The notes under the pieces were generated by a model that was not told where the DNA came from, searched no databases, and worked only from the letters and a program-made list of their open reading frames with translations. A stretch of 64,000 nucleotides of DNA from Agarivorans gilvus (GTDB lineage Bacteria > Pseudomonadota > Gammaproteobacteria > Enterobacterales > Celerinatantimonadaceae): NCBI RefSeq assembly GCF_001420915.1, contig NZ_CP013021.1, positions 1,250,001 to 1,314,000 of the forward strand, given 5' to 3'. Shown here piece after piece: positions 36,079 to 44,902 of this stretch. The position numbers and the translations under genes were made by a program. How positions within the stretch are numbered: position 1 is the first letter of the stretch; each line of letters begins with the position of its first letter.

Positions 36079-36135
36079 ATGAAACTATTCCACTTCCGAT
36101 TTTTGTTTGTTTTCTTTTTTACTCCACCCTTTTAG
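36079..36135 (+). CDS. pheL: phe operon leader peptide
   Basis: An 18-codon ORF reads MKLFHFRFLFVFFFTPPF: eight of 18 residues are phenylalanine, including a run of three. It lies between raiA and pheA as in E. coli, whose PheL is also short with Phe runs. Its stop codon (UAG, 36133-36135) overlaps the proposed antiterminator arm. The ribosome site is weak, and TTGACT (36044-36049) would put a promoter very close to the start, so the promoter is not settled. Confidence 0.9.
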   Translation: MKLFHFRFLFVFFFTPPF

Positions 36136-36208
36136 GGAGGCGGACGGAATAGGTGTAAAAACGAAAACACATAGAATCCATAAAGCCTCCTTCTTAGGGG
36201 GCTTTTTT
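36134..36208 (+). promoter_or_regulatory. transcription attenuator of pheA
   Basis: The terminator stem AAGCCTCC (36183-36190) / GGGGGCTT (36197-36204) is followed by a T run. The upstream segment AGGGAGGC (36134-36141) can instead pair with 36185-36192 and act as antiterminator. A ribosome stalled at the Phe codons leaves that segment free; one that reaches the stop covers it. This is the classical logic for phenylalanine-controlled attenuation. Confidence 0.88.
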
Positions 36209-36231
36209 GTTAAACAGGGAAAATACACAAC

Positions 36232-38235
36232 ATGGCAGATCTTGAGCAAATCCGAACAAAAATAACCGAGCTCGACCAATCGCTATTAACGCTACTTACT
36301 GAACGTCGCCAACTCAGTGTTGAAGTCGCTAAAAGTAAAATTGAAACCCCCAAAGCGATTCGTGACCAAGAACGCGAACAAGCCTTGCTGGTTAAGCTTA
36401 TCACCAAGGGCCGTGAACTGGGCTTAGACGCCCACTATGTGACCCAGCTGTTCCATACCATCATCGAAGATTCAGTGCTTTCCCAGCAAGCCTTCTTACA
36501 AGGCATCACCAACCCCGATGAGCAAGCACAAGCGGTTCGCGTTGCCTTCCTAGGCAATAAAGGCTCTTACAGTAATATTGCCACTCACCAATATTTTTCT
36601 CGTTATAAAAAGCAAATTGTCGAGTTCGGCTGCAGTGGCTTTCAAGACATTGTAGATACAGTTGAATCCGGGCAAGCTGACTACGGTATGTTGCCCATTG
36701 AAAACACCAGCTCGGGCAGCATTAACGAGGTCTATGACGTACTGCAGCATACCAGTTTATCGATAGTGGGTGAGTTATCGATAGCCATCGACCACTGCAT
36801 TCTGGCTCACCCCAAAGCCAAACTAGAAAATATCACCACCCTGTACGCTCATCCGCAACCCTACGCTCAATGTGGCTTATACCTGCGCACCTTAAACAAT
36901 ACGCGCTTTGATTTTGTTGATAGCTCGTCTAAAGCCATGGAAGTGGTTGCCAACAGTGACGACTTAACTATTGGTGCCATTGGCAGTAAGGTGGGTGGCG
37001 AAATGTATGGTTTACAAGCCTTGAAAACCGACATTGCCAACCAGCAACAAAACTTTACTCGCTTCATCGTAGTATCGAGAAAACCGGTTGAGGTGGCTGA
37101 GCAGGTTCCCGCCAGAACTACCTTTATTATGTCTACTGCACAACAGCCAGGCTCGCTGGTTGAAGCCCTATTGGTGCTGCGTGAACACGACATTAATATG
37201 AGCAAGTTGGAATCGCGCCCAGTACAAGGCAATCCTTGGGAAGAAATGTTTTACGTAGATGTCTCAGCCAATGTTAAGTCGGCACAAATGCAATCTGCTT
37301 TAGCCGAGCTGACTCGTCTCACTCGCTACATTAAGGTACTGGGTTGCTACCCTAGTGAAAATGTTGATCCAACCCAAATCCCAGTCGAAGCCTTAGCCCA
37401 ACCCGCTGAAATCATTCAAGACACGCCTAGCTTAATCAATACCGTTCAAGCTGACGGAGCCTTATCTAGCCGCAGTCATAAAAACGCTGCAACCGTGGTC
37501 AGAGTGGCCGATGTGAAAATTGGTGACGGTAGCTTTGTAACTTTTGCCGGCCCCAGCGCGGTGGAATCACAGCAGCAAATCATGCAATCAGCGGCGGCCG
37601 CGAAAGAGAGTGGTGCATCAGTACTTGCAGCAGGATGTTATAAACCGCGTAGCTCGCCCTATAGCTTCCAAGGTTTGGGCGAAGAAGGCCTGGGCTATTT
37701 AAATGCTGCGGGTAAAAAATACCGCTTACCCACCATGACCGAAGTCAGCTCGGTAGAACAGGTGGCCAGCCTTGCGGCCAAAGTAGACATATTGCATGTT
37801 CGCTCGCAACACATGAAAAACTACAACCTGCTTAAAGAACTCGGTAAGTCTACTCGCCCGGTTTTACTTGAGCGCAACAACATGGCTTCGCTAGAAGAAT
37901 GGTTAAAAGCGGCTGATTATATTCTTGCCCAAGGTAACCAGCAGGTGATTCTTTGTGAAGCGGGAGTAAGAACCCTAGATGGTAAAAACAAAACCACTTT
38001 GGATTTAGGCGCAATTAGCTTACTGCGTGAACGTACTCATTTACCGATTTTGGTAAACCCTGTGGAAGCGCTTGAGGAGTTAAGCTCGATTGCCCCCATG
38101 GCCAAAGCGGCGAAACAACTTGGCGCCGATGGGATCATTCTTTGCACTCACCCCTCGCCTAGCGATGCCAGAGTTGATGGGGATAAATCTCTGAGCTTCA
38201 AGCAGTTACAAAATCTCATGGCCGAGCTGTATTAA
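36232..38235 (+). CDS. pheA: chorismate mutase-prephenate dehydratase with C-terminal DAHP-synthase-like domain
   Basis: 667 residues in four parts: an AroQ chorismate mutase (1-90; Arg8, Arg25/26, Lys36 and Gln85/86 fit the active site), a prephenate dehydratase (103-285, with NFTRF at 274-278), an ACT regulatory domain (296-372, with ESRP at 327-330), a linker, and a type-I-beta DAHP synthase-like domain (423-667). The first two convert chorismate to phenylpyruvate; the ACT domain senses Phe. Compared with Thermotoga DAHP synthase, the metal ligands Cys102, His272 and Glu298 are replaced by Ser442, Glu612 and Cys638; only the Asp (Asp649) remains. Arg126 and Lys186 equivalents are Ala and Glu547. 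The extra domain is therefore probably not catalytic. It is preceded by pheL and an attenuator. E. coli PheA ends after ACT at 386 residues. Confidence 0.93.
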   Translation: MADLEQIRTKITELDQSLLTLLTERRQLSVEVAKSKIETPKAIRDQEREQALLVKLITKGRELGLDAHYVTQLFHTIIEDSVLSQQAFLQGITNPDEQAQAVRVAFLGNKGSYSNIATHQYFSRYKKQIVEFGCSGFQDIVDTVESGQADYGMLPIENTSSGSINEVYDVLQHTSLSIVGELSIAIDHCILAHPKAKLENITTLYAHPQPYAQCGLYLRTLNNTRFDFVDSSSKAMEVVANSDDLTIGAIGSKVGGEMYGLQALKTDIANQQQNFTRFIVVSRKPVEVAEQVPARTTFIMSTAQQPGSLVEALLVLREHDINMSKLESRPVQGNPWEEMFYVDVSANVKSAQMQSALAELTRLTRYIKVLGCYPSENVDPTQIPVEALAQPAEIIQDTPSLINTVQADGALSSRSHKNAATVVRVADVKIGDGSFVTFAGPSAVESQQQIMQSAAAAKESGASVLAAGCYKPRSSPYSFQGLGEEGLGYLNAAGKKYRLPTMTEVSSVEQVASLAAKVDILHVRSQHMKNYNLLKELGKSTRPVLLERNNMASLEEWLKAADYILAQGNQQVILCEAGVRTLDGKNKTTLDLGAISLLRERTHLPILVNPVEALEELSSIAPMAKAAKQLGADGIILCTHPSPSDARVDGDKSLSFKQLQNLMAELY

Positions 38236-38251
38236 GCCATACTCAGAGAAT

Positions 38252-38283
38252 AAAAAAAACCAGCAAATTTGCTGGTTTTTTTA
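38252..38283. terminator. bidirectional terminator between pheA and ffh
   Basis: A near-perfect palindrome with core AACCAGCAAATTTGCTGGTT has A and T runs on both sides, and serves the convergent pheA and ffh. Confidence 0.88.
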
Positions 38284-38296
38284 TTAATAACGTATC

Positions 38297-39685
38297 TTAG
38301 AAGCGCCCCCGGCCACCGCCGAAGCCTCCCATGCCACCTGGAGGCATCATGCCTTTCATTTGGCTCATCATCTTACGCATGCCGCCTTTACCCGACATTT
38401 TCTTCATCATTTTTTGCATCTGGGTAAACTGCTTAAGCAATTTATTCACATCTTGAATTTGCGTGCCTGAACCTGCCGCTATGCGGCGCTTGCGCGAACC
38501 CTTAATGATTTCAGGGCGCTGGCGCTCACCGGGTGTCATTGAGTTGATGATTGCTTCCATTTGATTGGTCAGCTTATCATTCATTTGATTTTTAACACTG
38601 TCGGGTACTTGTCCCATGCCAGGCAATTTATCCATCATGCCCATCATGCCGCCCATGTTTTTCATTTGCACCAATTGCTCACGAAAATCTTCTAAATCGA
38701 AACCTTTACCTTTTTGAACTTTCTTAGCCAGCTTTTGTGCTTGCTCTTTATCAACCTTACGTTCAACTTCTTCGATCAAGGAAAGCACATCGCCCATGCC
38801 CAAAATTCGTGAGGCGATACGATCTGGATGGAAAGGCTCTAGGGCGTCAGTTTTTTCGCCCACACCCATAAACTTAATTGGCTTACCGGTGATGTGACGA
38901 ATCGATAAGGCGGCACCACCACGAGCGTCACCGTCGGTTTTGGTTAAAATCACCCCGGTTAATGGCAGCGCTTGATTAAATGCTTGAGCCGTATTGGCCG
39001 CATCTTGGCCGGTCATAGCATCAACCACAAATAAAGTCTCGACCGGATTAACCGCCTGATGCAGGGCTTTAATTTCGTCCATCATGTCTTCATCAACATG
39101 CAAACGACCGGCGGTATCCACCAACAGTACATCGGCAAACTGCTTCTTAGCTTCGCTAATCGCACCGTTTACGATATCCACTGGATTTTGCTGTTCTGAG
39201 CTAGGGAAGAAAATAACCCCAACCTCAGTAGCCAACGTTTCTAGCTGCTTAATCGCAGCAGGGCGGTAAACGTCAGCGCTCACCACCATTACTTTTTTCT
39301 TTTCACGCTCTTTTAAGAACTTGGCAAGTTTGGCCACAGAGGTGGTTTTACCCGCACCTTGCAGACCGGCCATCATTACTACAGCGGGAGGCTGAACGGC
39401 TAGGTTTAAGCTCTCGTTCGACTCGCCCATGGCAGCTTCCAGCTCTTGCTGGACAATTTTGACAAAGACCTGGCCTGGGCTAAGGCTTTTGTTAACCTCT
39501 TGACCCAGCGCACGCTCTTTTACTTTTTTAACAAACTCACGAACTACCGACAAAGCCACATCGGCTTCGAGTAAGGCCATGCGCACTTCACGCAGGGTAT
39601 CTTTAATATTGTCTTCAGTTAGTCGGCCACGGCCACTGATGTTTTTTAAGGTTTTCGAGAGTCGATCAGATAAGTTTTCAAACAT
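38297..39685 (-). CDS. ffh: signal recognition particle protein Ffh
   Basis: A 462-residue SRP GTPase. The N domain (1-90) is followed by the G domain with P-loop GLQGAGKTTS (about 108-117), DTAGRLHVD and TKTDGDARGG. The C-terminal M domain is rich in methionine (MMGMMDKLPGMGQ, MQKMMKKMSGKGGMRKMMSQMKGMMPPGG) and binds 4.5S RNA and signal sequences. It delivers ribosomes making inner-membrane proteins to FtsY. Divergent to ypjD, as in E. coli. Confidence 0.97.
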   Translation of the reverse strand: MFENLSDRLSKTLKNISGRGRLTEDNIKDTLREVRMALLEADVALSVVREFVKKVKERALGQEVNKSLSPGQVFVKIVQQELEAAMGESNESLNLAVQPPAVVMMAGLQGAGKTTSVAKLAKFLKEREKKKVMVVSADVYRPAAIKQLETLATEVGVIFFPSSEQQNPVDIVNGAISEAKKQFADVLLVDTAGRLHVDEDMMDEIKALHQAVNPVETLFVVDAMTGQDAANTAQAFNQALPLTGVILTKTDGDARGGAALSIRHITGKPIKFMGVGEKTDALEPFHPDRIASRILGMGDVLSLIEEVERKVDKEQAQKLAKKVQKGKGFDLEDFREQLVQMKNMGGMMGMMDKLPGMGQVPDSVKNQMNDKLTNQMEAIINSMTPGERQRPEIIKGSRKRRIAAGSGTQIQDVNKLLKQFTQMQKMMKKMSGKGGMRKMMSQMKGMMPPGGMGGFGGGRGRF

Positions 39686-39822
39686 GCTTTTTCCTGTTGA
39701 TCAATAGCGAGCAGTGTTTAGCCGCCACATTATACCGAAGCGCCGATATTCTAAAAGCTAATTCTAGCCCTGACTGTTTAGGGCTTGTATACTGAGTCCA
39801 AAGATTCAGTAAGTTAGCTCAA

Positions 39823-40617
39823 ATGATGAATGTATTGGTATTCCCTACCACCGTTTTCTATCTGTTAGCCGCCTATGTCTGCATTAGTGGTTTACTCAAC
39901 AAACAAAGCGCAGCCAATAAATGGTTATGGCTCAGTGCTGGCTGCGCCATGCTATTACATGCTATTTGGGAATTCGAACATCTATTTCTGGCTCAGGGAC
40001 AAGATTTAAGTATTTTTAATGTTGCCGGCTTAGTCAGCTTGCTGATTGCGATTACCGTCACCAGCCTAACCAAACCCTTTAAACTGTGGTTTGTATTACC
40101 AGTGGTTTACCTGTTTGCCATTATTAGCATGCTGCTAGCGGTATTAATCCCTAGCGATTACATCATTCATCTAGAACTTAAACCTCAGGTACTGATCCAC
40201 ATTAGTGTGGCATTGGCGGCTTTTACTGTATTAATGATTGCCAGCCTTTATGCACTGCAAATGGCCTATTTAGATTGGACCTTGAAACGCCACAAGCCCG
40301 GCGCCATCCACCCTGCCATGCCTTCATTAATGGGCTTAGAAAAACAACTATTTACGCTGATTCGCGTGGGCTGGATCTTACTGACTATTTCGCTGTTCAG
40401 TGGTTTTATATTCTTAACCGACTTCTTCGCTCACGGGCGCGGCCATAAAGCCATCTTTAGTTTAATCGCTTGGGCCATCTACTCCAGCTTGTTATGGGGA
40501 CACCATTATCGCGGCTGGCGTGGCAAAACAGTGGTGATAATGACGGTAATTGGTTCAATCTTGCTAAGTTTGGCCTATTTTGGCTCACGCTTTGTTAAGG
40601 AAATCCTACTCAGCTAA
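39823..40617 (+). CDS. ypjD: inner membrane protein YpjD, CcsA/cytochrome c assembly-like
   Basis: 264 residues with about eight transmembrane segments and the CcsA-type (cytochrome c assembly) pattern, including HISVALAAFTVLMIASLYALQM, a tryptophan/histidine-rich loop and LLWGHHYRGWRGK near the end. The family belongs to heme-handling membrane proteins, but the role of YpjD is unresolved; in some studies it is grouped with cation (CorB/CorE) functions because it neighbours corB. It is divergent from ffh and 71 bp upstream of corB, the same order as in E. coli, so an operon with corB is likely. Confidence 0.85.
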   Translation: MMNVLVFPTTVFYLLAAYVCISGLLNKQSAANKWLWLSAGCAMLLHAIWEFEHLFLAQGQDLSIFNVAGLVSLLIAITVTSLTKPFKLWFVLPVVYLFAIISMLLAVLIPSDYIIHLELKPQVLIHISVALAAFTVLMIASLYALQMAYLDWTLKRHKPGAIHPAMPSLMGLEKQLFTLIRVGWILLTISLFSGFIFLTDFFAHGRGHKAIFSLIAWAIYSSLLWGHHYRGWRGKTVVIMTVIGSILLSLAYFGSRFVKEILLS

Positions 40618-40688
40618 AATCATACCTTGACAGCCCTTCAAGGCTACATTTAAATTAGAGCCGTTATATTAATCAAGGATTCTCCTGC

Positions 40689-41975
40689 TTGGACGACATA
40701 TCGACGAGTAGCTTGCTACTACTCTTATTGTTCCTCATTATTTGTTCTGCTTTTTTCTCTAGCTCCGAAACTGGGATGATGTCGCTTAATCGCTATCGTC
40801 TTCGTCATTTGGTTAATACCAAACATAAAGCGGCCCAACGTGTAGACAAATTACTTAACCGCCCCGACCGACTGATTGGGCTTATTCTTATTGGCAACAA
40901 CCTAGTCAATATTTTTGCCTCAGCCATCGCCACCATTATTGGCTTACGCTTGTTTGGCGATGTAGGCGTTGCCATTGCCACCTTGGCACTGACTTTTGTG
41001 ATCCTCATTTTTGCAGAAGTCACCCCAAAAACCATGGCGGCCTTATATCCAGAACGCATCGCTTTTCCTGCTTCTTTGTTATTAAGACCATTAATGAAGC
41101 TGCTGTTCCCCGCAATTTGGGCGACCAACGGCGTCACCAATGGCCTGCTGCGTATACTGGGCGTAAACCCTAACAATAAAGATGACGAAGCGCTTAACCC
41201 AGAAGAGCTACGCACGGTGGTGGATGAAGCAGGCGCGCTGATCCCCAAACGCCACCAAGACATGTTGCTAAGCATTCTTGACCTAGAAAAAGTCACGGTT
41301 GACGACATCATGATTCCGCGCAACGAAATCGCGGCCATCGACATTAATGATGACTGGGAAACCATACTTCGCCAGCTCACCCAAAGCACCCACACCAAAA
41401 TCTTGCTGTATCGCGATAATATCGATGACTCAGTGGGCTTTGTTCATTCTCGTGATGCGCTGCGGCTGTTATCGCGTGAGCAGTTTGATAAAACCTCCAT
41501 GCTACGCGCAGCCAAAGAGATCTACTTCATTCCAGAGGGAACGCCGCTTAACGTACAACTATTGAAGTTTCAGCGACGTAAAGAACGCATTGGTTTAATT
41601 GTTGATGAATACGGTGACATTCAAGGTTTGGTCACCCTGGAAGATATTCTAGAAGAAATTGTCGGTGATTTTACCACCAGCATGGCACCTGCGCCCAGTG
41701 AAGAAATCCACCCGCAAATCGACGGTAGCTACCTTATTGAAGGCGCAGTAAACATTCGCGACCTAAATAAGGAAATGAGTTGGAGCTTGCCTACCGATGG
41801 GCCGAAAACCCTTAACGGACTGATCATTGAATATTTGGAAGACATTCCCGATAGCAATTTATGCCTACGCTTAGCCGGCTATCCAATAGAAATCGTCGAA
41901 ATCGAAAACAATACCGTGAGCTTAGCTAGAGTGATGCCCGCCTTCTACAGCAAGCCTAAAAGCAGAAATTTATAA
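40689..41975 (+). CDS. corB: CNNM/HlyC-CorC family transporter CorB (YfjD)
   Basis: 428 residues. The N-terminal CNNM (DUF21) domain has about four membrane segments (1-180), with the opening pattern FFSSSETGMMSLNRYRLRHL. Two CBS domains (about 195-320; VDDIMIPRNEI, RIGLIVDEYGDIQGLVTLEDILEEIVGD) are followed by a CorC-type C-terminal domain (340-425). Members are implicated in magnesium and cobalt homeostasis. Translation seems to start at a TTG (40689); a later ATG would remove the first membrane segment. AAGGA lies upstream. Confidence 0.88.
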   Translation: MDDISTSSLLLLLLFLIICSAFFSSSETGMMSLNRYRLRHLVNTKHKAAQRVDKLLNRPDRLIGLILIGNNLVNIFASAIATIIGLRLFGDVGVAIATLALTFVILIFAEVTPKTMAALYPERIAFPASLLLRPLMKLLFPAIWATNGVTNGLLRILGVNPNNKDDEALNPEELRTVVDEAGALIPKRHQDMLLSILDLEKVTVDDIMIPRNEIAAIDINDDWETILRQLTQSTHTKILLYRDNIDDSVGFVHSRDALRLLSREQFDKTSMLRAAKEIYFIPEGTPLNVQLLKFQRRKERIGLIVDEYGDIQGLVTLEDILEEIVGDFTTSMAPAPSEEIHPQIDGSYLIEGAVNIRDLNKEMSWSLPTDGPKTLNGLIIEYLEDIPDSNLCLRLAGYPIEIVEIENNTVSLARVMPAFYSKPKSRNL

Positions 41976-42000
41976 GCGCTTAAGTCACCGAAAAGCAATA

Positions 42001-42027
42001 AAAAAGCCAGCATCGTGCTGGCTTTTT
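42001..42027. terminator. bidirectional terminator between corB and luxS
   Basis: A 12-bp perfect inverted repeat AAAAAGCCAGCA / TGCTGGCTTTTT with a 3-base loop, between two convergent genes. Confidence 0.9.
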
Positions 42028-42044
42028 ACTAATAAAGTCAAAAC

Positions 42045-42554
42045 TTATAGCTTGCCTAAAATCTCTTCCGACAAACCTAAATCTTCGTTCTTATTGACGC
42101 TAATACCACGTTCAATAACGGTTTTAGCAATGCTCTTAGCTTCTTCTAAAGAGTGCATGGTGTAAGTGCCACACTGATATTCATTAAGCTCTGGAATATC
42201 ATTTTGACTAGCTACGTCCAGTACGTCTTGCATAGAGGCCAACCAAGCGTCAGCTACCTGCTGCTCGCTAGGACTACCAATTAAGCTCATATAAAAACCA
42301 GTACGACAGCCCATTGGTGAGATATCGATAATTTCTACTGAGTCAGAGTTCAAGTGTTGACGCATAAAACCCGCATAGAGGTGCTCTAGGGTGTGGATCC
42401 CTTTCTCTGATAAGATCTCTTCATTGGGCACACAATAGCGTAAATCAAATACCGTAATCGTATCCTTGTTAGGCGTAGCCATGGTTTTAGCTACTCGAAC
42501 TGCCGGTGCGTGCATACGGGTATGATCAACGGTAAAACTATCTAATAAGGGCAT
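42045..42554 (-). CDS. luxS: S-ribosylhomocysteine lyase
   Basis: 169 residues. Metal ligands His54 and His58 lie in HTLEH, and Cys128 is in EYQCGTY; Cys83-Arg84 in MGCRTG is the active-site pair. The enzyme splits S-ribosylhomocysteine into homocysteine and 4,5-dihydroxy-2,3-pentanedione, the precursor of autoinducer-2, in the activated-methyl cycle. It lies just downstream of the gshA cluster as in E. coli, but with a lipoprotein gene between. AGAGAG lies before the ATG. Confidence 0.97.
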   Translation of the reverse strand: MPLLDSFTVDHTRMHAPAVRVAKTMATPNKDTITVFDLRYCVPNEEILSEKGIHTLEHLYAGFMRQHLNSDSVEIIDISPMGCRTGFYMSLIGSPSEQQVADAWLASMQDVLDVASQNDIPELNEYQCGTYTMHSLEEAKSIAKTVIERGISVNKNEDLGLSEEILGKL

Positions 42555-42608
42555 GCTGTTCTCTCTTTGTTTGCCTCTAGCAACAGAGGCTGAATTAATG
42601 GGCTATAT

Positions 42609-43259
42609 TCAAGCAAAAAATAACCGCCATAGCCAGCTACTATCTAGATCATCTTTGCATTTATTATATTGCGCCGCGTAACGCTTAGCTCGCTGGTCAA
42701 CCGTGCCAGCTACCTTAACCAACCACTGTTTATTACGGTAGGAGCCACGCTTATAGCCACCCCAGCCTTCGTGATAATTTAAGTACTGATTTCGCGCATC
42801 CCACTTAGAGACACCGTTAATTTTATGGGTTTTGTAAGTAAACCACCCCATGAAATCCATGGCATCATCGAAGTTAGAGCGCGAAGACCAAGAATTGCCG
42901 GTCTCTCTCACGTAATCATCCCACGTGAGGGTTTTGGCTTGGCTATAGCCATAAGCACTGCTAGCTCGCCCCACCGGAATAAAGCCGAACCAGTATTGCA
43001 TCGGCGGTCGAGCGTTATGTTTGAAGCTAGATTCTTGGTACATCATCGCCATGGGCACGTGTACTGGGGTTCCCCACTTCTTATTCATGCGCTTGGCTGC
43101 TTTGTACCAGTCACGTTTCTCTTCAAAGATCCGGCATAGGTTTTCCGGCTCTTTTGGCGGCTTACTGCTGCAGCCGCTTAACCATAATAAACTGAAACAA
43201 ACCAAGGCCAGCTTGGCAAGCTGAATAGTAACTGCATTGCTAGTTCTTCGCATTTTCAA
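42609..43259 (-). CDS. lipoprotein with lytic transglycosylase-like (SLT) domain
   Basis: 216 residues. A signal sequence ends in the lipobox LSGC (lipid-modified Cys30), so the protein is anchored in a membrane facing the periplasm. The region 55-165 has an SLT-type lysozyme-like pattern with probable catalytic Glu76 in MMYQESSF, a following SSAYGYSQAKTLTWDDY segment and NYHEGWGGYK. Peptidoglycan cleavage is therefore the likely role. The gene begins 20 bp inside the end of gshA and probably forms an operon with it; the gene is absent from this place in E. coli. Confidence 0.78.
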   Translation of the reverse strand: MKMRRTSNAVTIQLAKLALVCFSLLWLSGCSSKPPKEPENLCRIFEEKRDWYKAAKRMNKKWGTPVHVPMAMMYQESSFKHNARPPMQYWFGFIPVGRASSAYGYSQAKTLTWDDYVRETGNSWSSRSNFDDAMDFMGWFTYKTHKINGVSKWDARNQYLNYHEGWGGYKRGSYRNKQWLVKVAGTVDQRAKRYAAQYNKCKDDLDSSWLWRLFFA

Positions 43260-44817
43260 AGTACTTCACTAAAAACCCATCAAAATCGATGTCATCACTG
43301 GCTTCAATCGCAGCTTGGTCTTTGAAGCTTTGTTCAGCCATCTCAGTAAAGTCTTGATTTTGCCAGTTAATTAGCTTGTGACCAAGCATCTCTTCACGAT
43401 ACTGTGCAGCCCATTGCAGGCCGAGACTACTATTGTCTTGCGCTTTCGATTTAAGGAGTTCTAAGATCCTAGCGGAATAGGTGGTGTTATTAGCCACACT
43501 ATTGCTCGCCTCTTGTAAGGCAATACTGAAATCAGCTTGCGGGCGATGTAAGTCGAGTAATTCAGCCGCAGAGCGCATATATTCGAATAGCTGTGCAACA
43601 TGTTCACTGAGAGGACGTGTTTGCCCGGCTATGTCTAGCGATAAATCAGGATTACGGCCTTCTATCGCCACCCGATTGAAGTTACTGCGACTAAGCTGCA
43701 GTTCGCTCTGACACATTTTCGGCGAATCCATCAACAAACAAGCCAATAACAGACTGTCGATGACTCGCACCTGTTGCTCGGTGACCCCTTCTGCACAAAA
43801 CGGATTCACATCCAATGCGCGAATTTCAATATATTCAATGCCTTCGGCAGCTAAAGCTTGTGAGGGCGTTTGATTAGACTTAGCAACACGTTTGGCGCGA
43901 ATAGGCGCATATAACTCATTCTCAATTTGCAAAATATTGGCATTAAGCTGGCGGTATTCACCGTCCACCTTCACGCCAATTTTGGCAAACTCTTCTGAGT
44001 AGCTATTTACCGCCGTACGCACGCTGTTTACGTATTCACTAACACTGTTGTAGTTAATTTGTAAGGCACTCTGCGCCGAGCTGGTATAACCTAAATCACT
44101 TAAGCGTAAGGAGGTAGCATAGGGCAAATACAAAGTGCCCTTGCCCATACGTTCAAAAGGTAACTGACTTTCTGCGGCATTTAAGAAAGAATGACATAAG
44201 GCGGGAGAAGCACCGAATAAATAAGCAACCAGCCAGCCATAGCGATAAAAGTTACGGATTAAGTCCATATAACGCTGTGAGATATAGTCGCTTAAGGGCT
44301 GTTGGTCGCCTTCTACTTGCTGCAACTGTTGCCAAAACGATTGCGGCAAAGAGAAGTTATAATGCACGCCTGAAATCACCTGCATGGCGCTACCATAACG
44401 ATGACGCAAGCCCTGTCGATAGACATGCTTCATTTTGCCGATATTTGAATCGCCAAACTTTGCTAACACAATATCCTGCTCATTACCGATGTAACAAGGC
44501 ATGCTCAAAGGCCATAGGCGCTGGCCGTCCAAGTGCTTTAATGTGGCATGATGAATATCTTTTAAGCGCGACAGTAACTGCTCCACGCTGTCTGATACCG
44601 GAGTAATAAACTCCAATAAGGTTTCAGCGTAATCAGTAGTGATAAGAGGGTGGGTTAACGCGGCTCCTAACGCCTTTGGGTGATCATTAGTGGCGAACTT
44701 TCCCTGCTCACAAATACGTAAAGCTTCACGTTCGATACCACGTTTAATACCAAGTACACCGGTATCTGCCAATGCTGCGCTGAGTTGCGTCAGCCGTGTC
44801 GTAATTTGTTGAGTCAA
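43240..44817 (-). CDS. gshA: glutamate-cysteine ligase, class I
   Basis: 525 residues, the length and motifs of the gammaproteobacterial GshA group (GIKRGIEREALRI, FITPVSDSVEQLL, WPLSMPC, YGSAMQVISGVHYNFSLP, EYIEIRALDVNPF). It joins glutamate and cysteine to gamma-glutamylcysteine with ATP, the first step of glutathione synthesis, and is usually inhibited by glutathione. It sits between luxS and yqaA as in E. coli. The end overlaps the lipoprotein gene. Confidence 0.97.
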   Translation of the reverse strand: MTQQITTRLTQLSAALADTGVLGIKRGIEREALRICEQGKFATNDHPKALGAALTHPLITTDYAETLLEFITPVSDSVEQLLSRLKDIHHATLKHLDGQRLWPLSMPCYIGNEQDIVLAKFGDSNIGKMKHVYRQGLRHRYGSAMQVISGVHYNFSLPQSFWQQLQQVEGDQQPLSDYISQRYMDLIRNFYRYGWLVAYLFGASPALCHSFLNAAESQLPFERMGKGTLYLPYATSLRLSDLGYTSSAQSALQINYNSVSEYVNSVRTAVNSYSEEFAKIGVKVDGEYRQLNANILQIENELYAPIRAKRVAKSNQTPSQALAAEGIEYIEIRALDVNPFCAEGVTEQQVRVIDSLLLACLLMDSPKMCQSELQLSRSNFNRVAIEGRNPDLSLDIAGQTRPLSEHVAQLFEYMRSAAELLDLHRPQADFSIALQEASNSVANNTTYSARILELLKSKAQDNSSLGLQWAAQYREEMLGHKLINWQNQDFTEMAEQSFKDQAAIEASDDIDFDGFLVKYFENAKN

Positions 44818-44902
44818 TGTAAACTCACTATTTTAAAAATGAAGCGGAATGTGGCAAAGCATAACGAGTTAAGCCTGGTTTTGCCACCGTTCTAATAGCT
44901 AG

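Noticed and set aside
36232..38235. Active trifunctional enzyme (DAHP synthase plus chorismate mutase plus prephenate dehydratase)
   Set aside because: The DAHP-synthase-like part lacks the Cys, His and Glu metal ligands and key phosphoenolpyruvate residues, so catalysis is unlikely.
40805..41398. Minus-strand open frame of 197 codons
   Set aside because: It is antisense to the conserved corB coding sequence; composition is that of a shadow frame.
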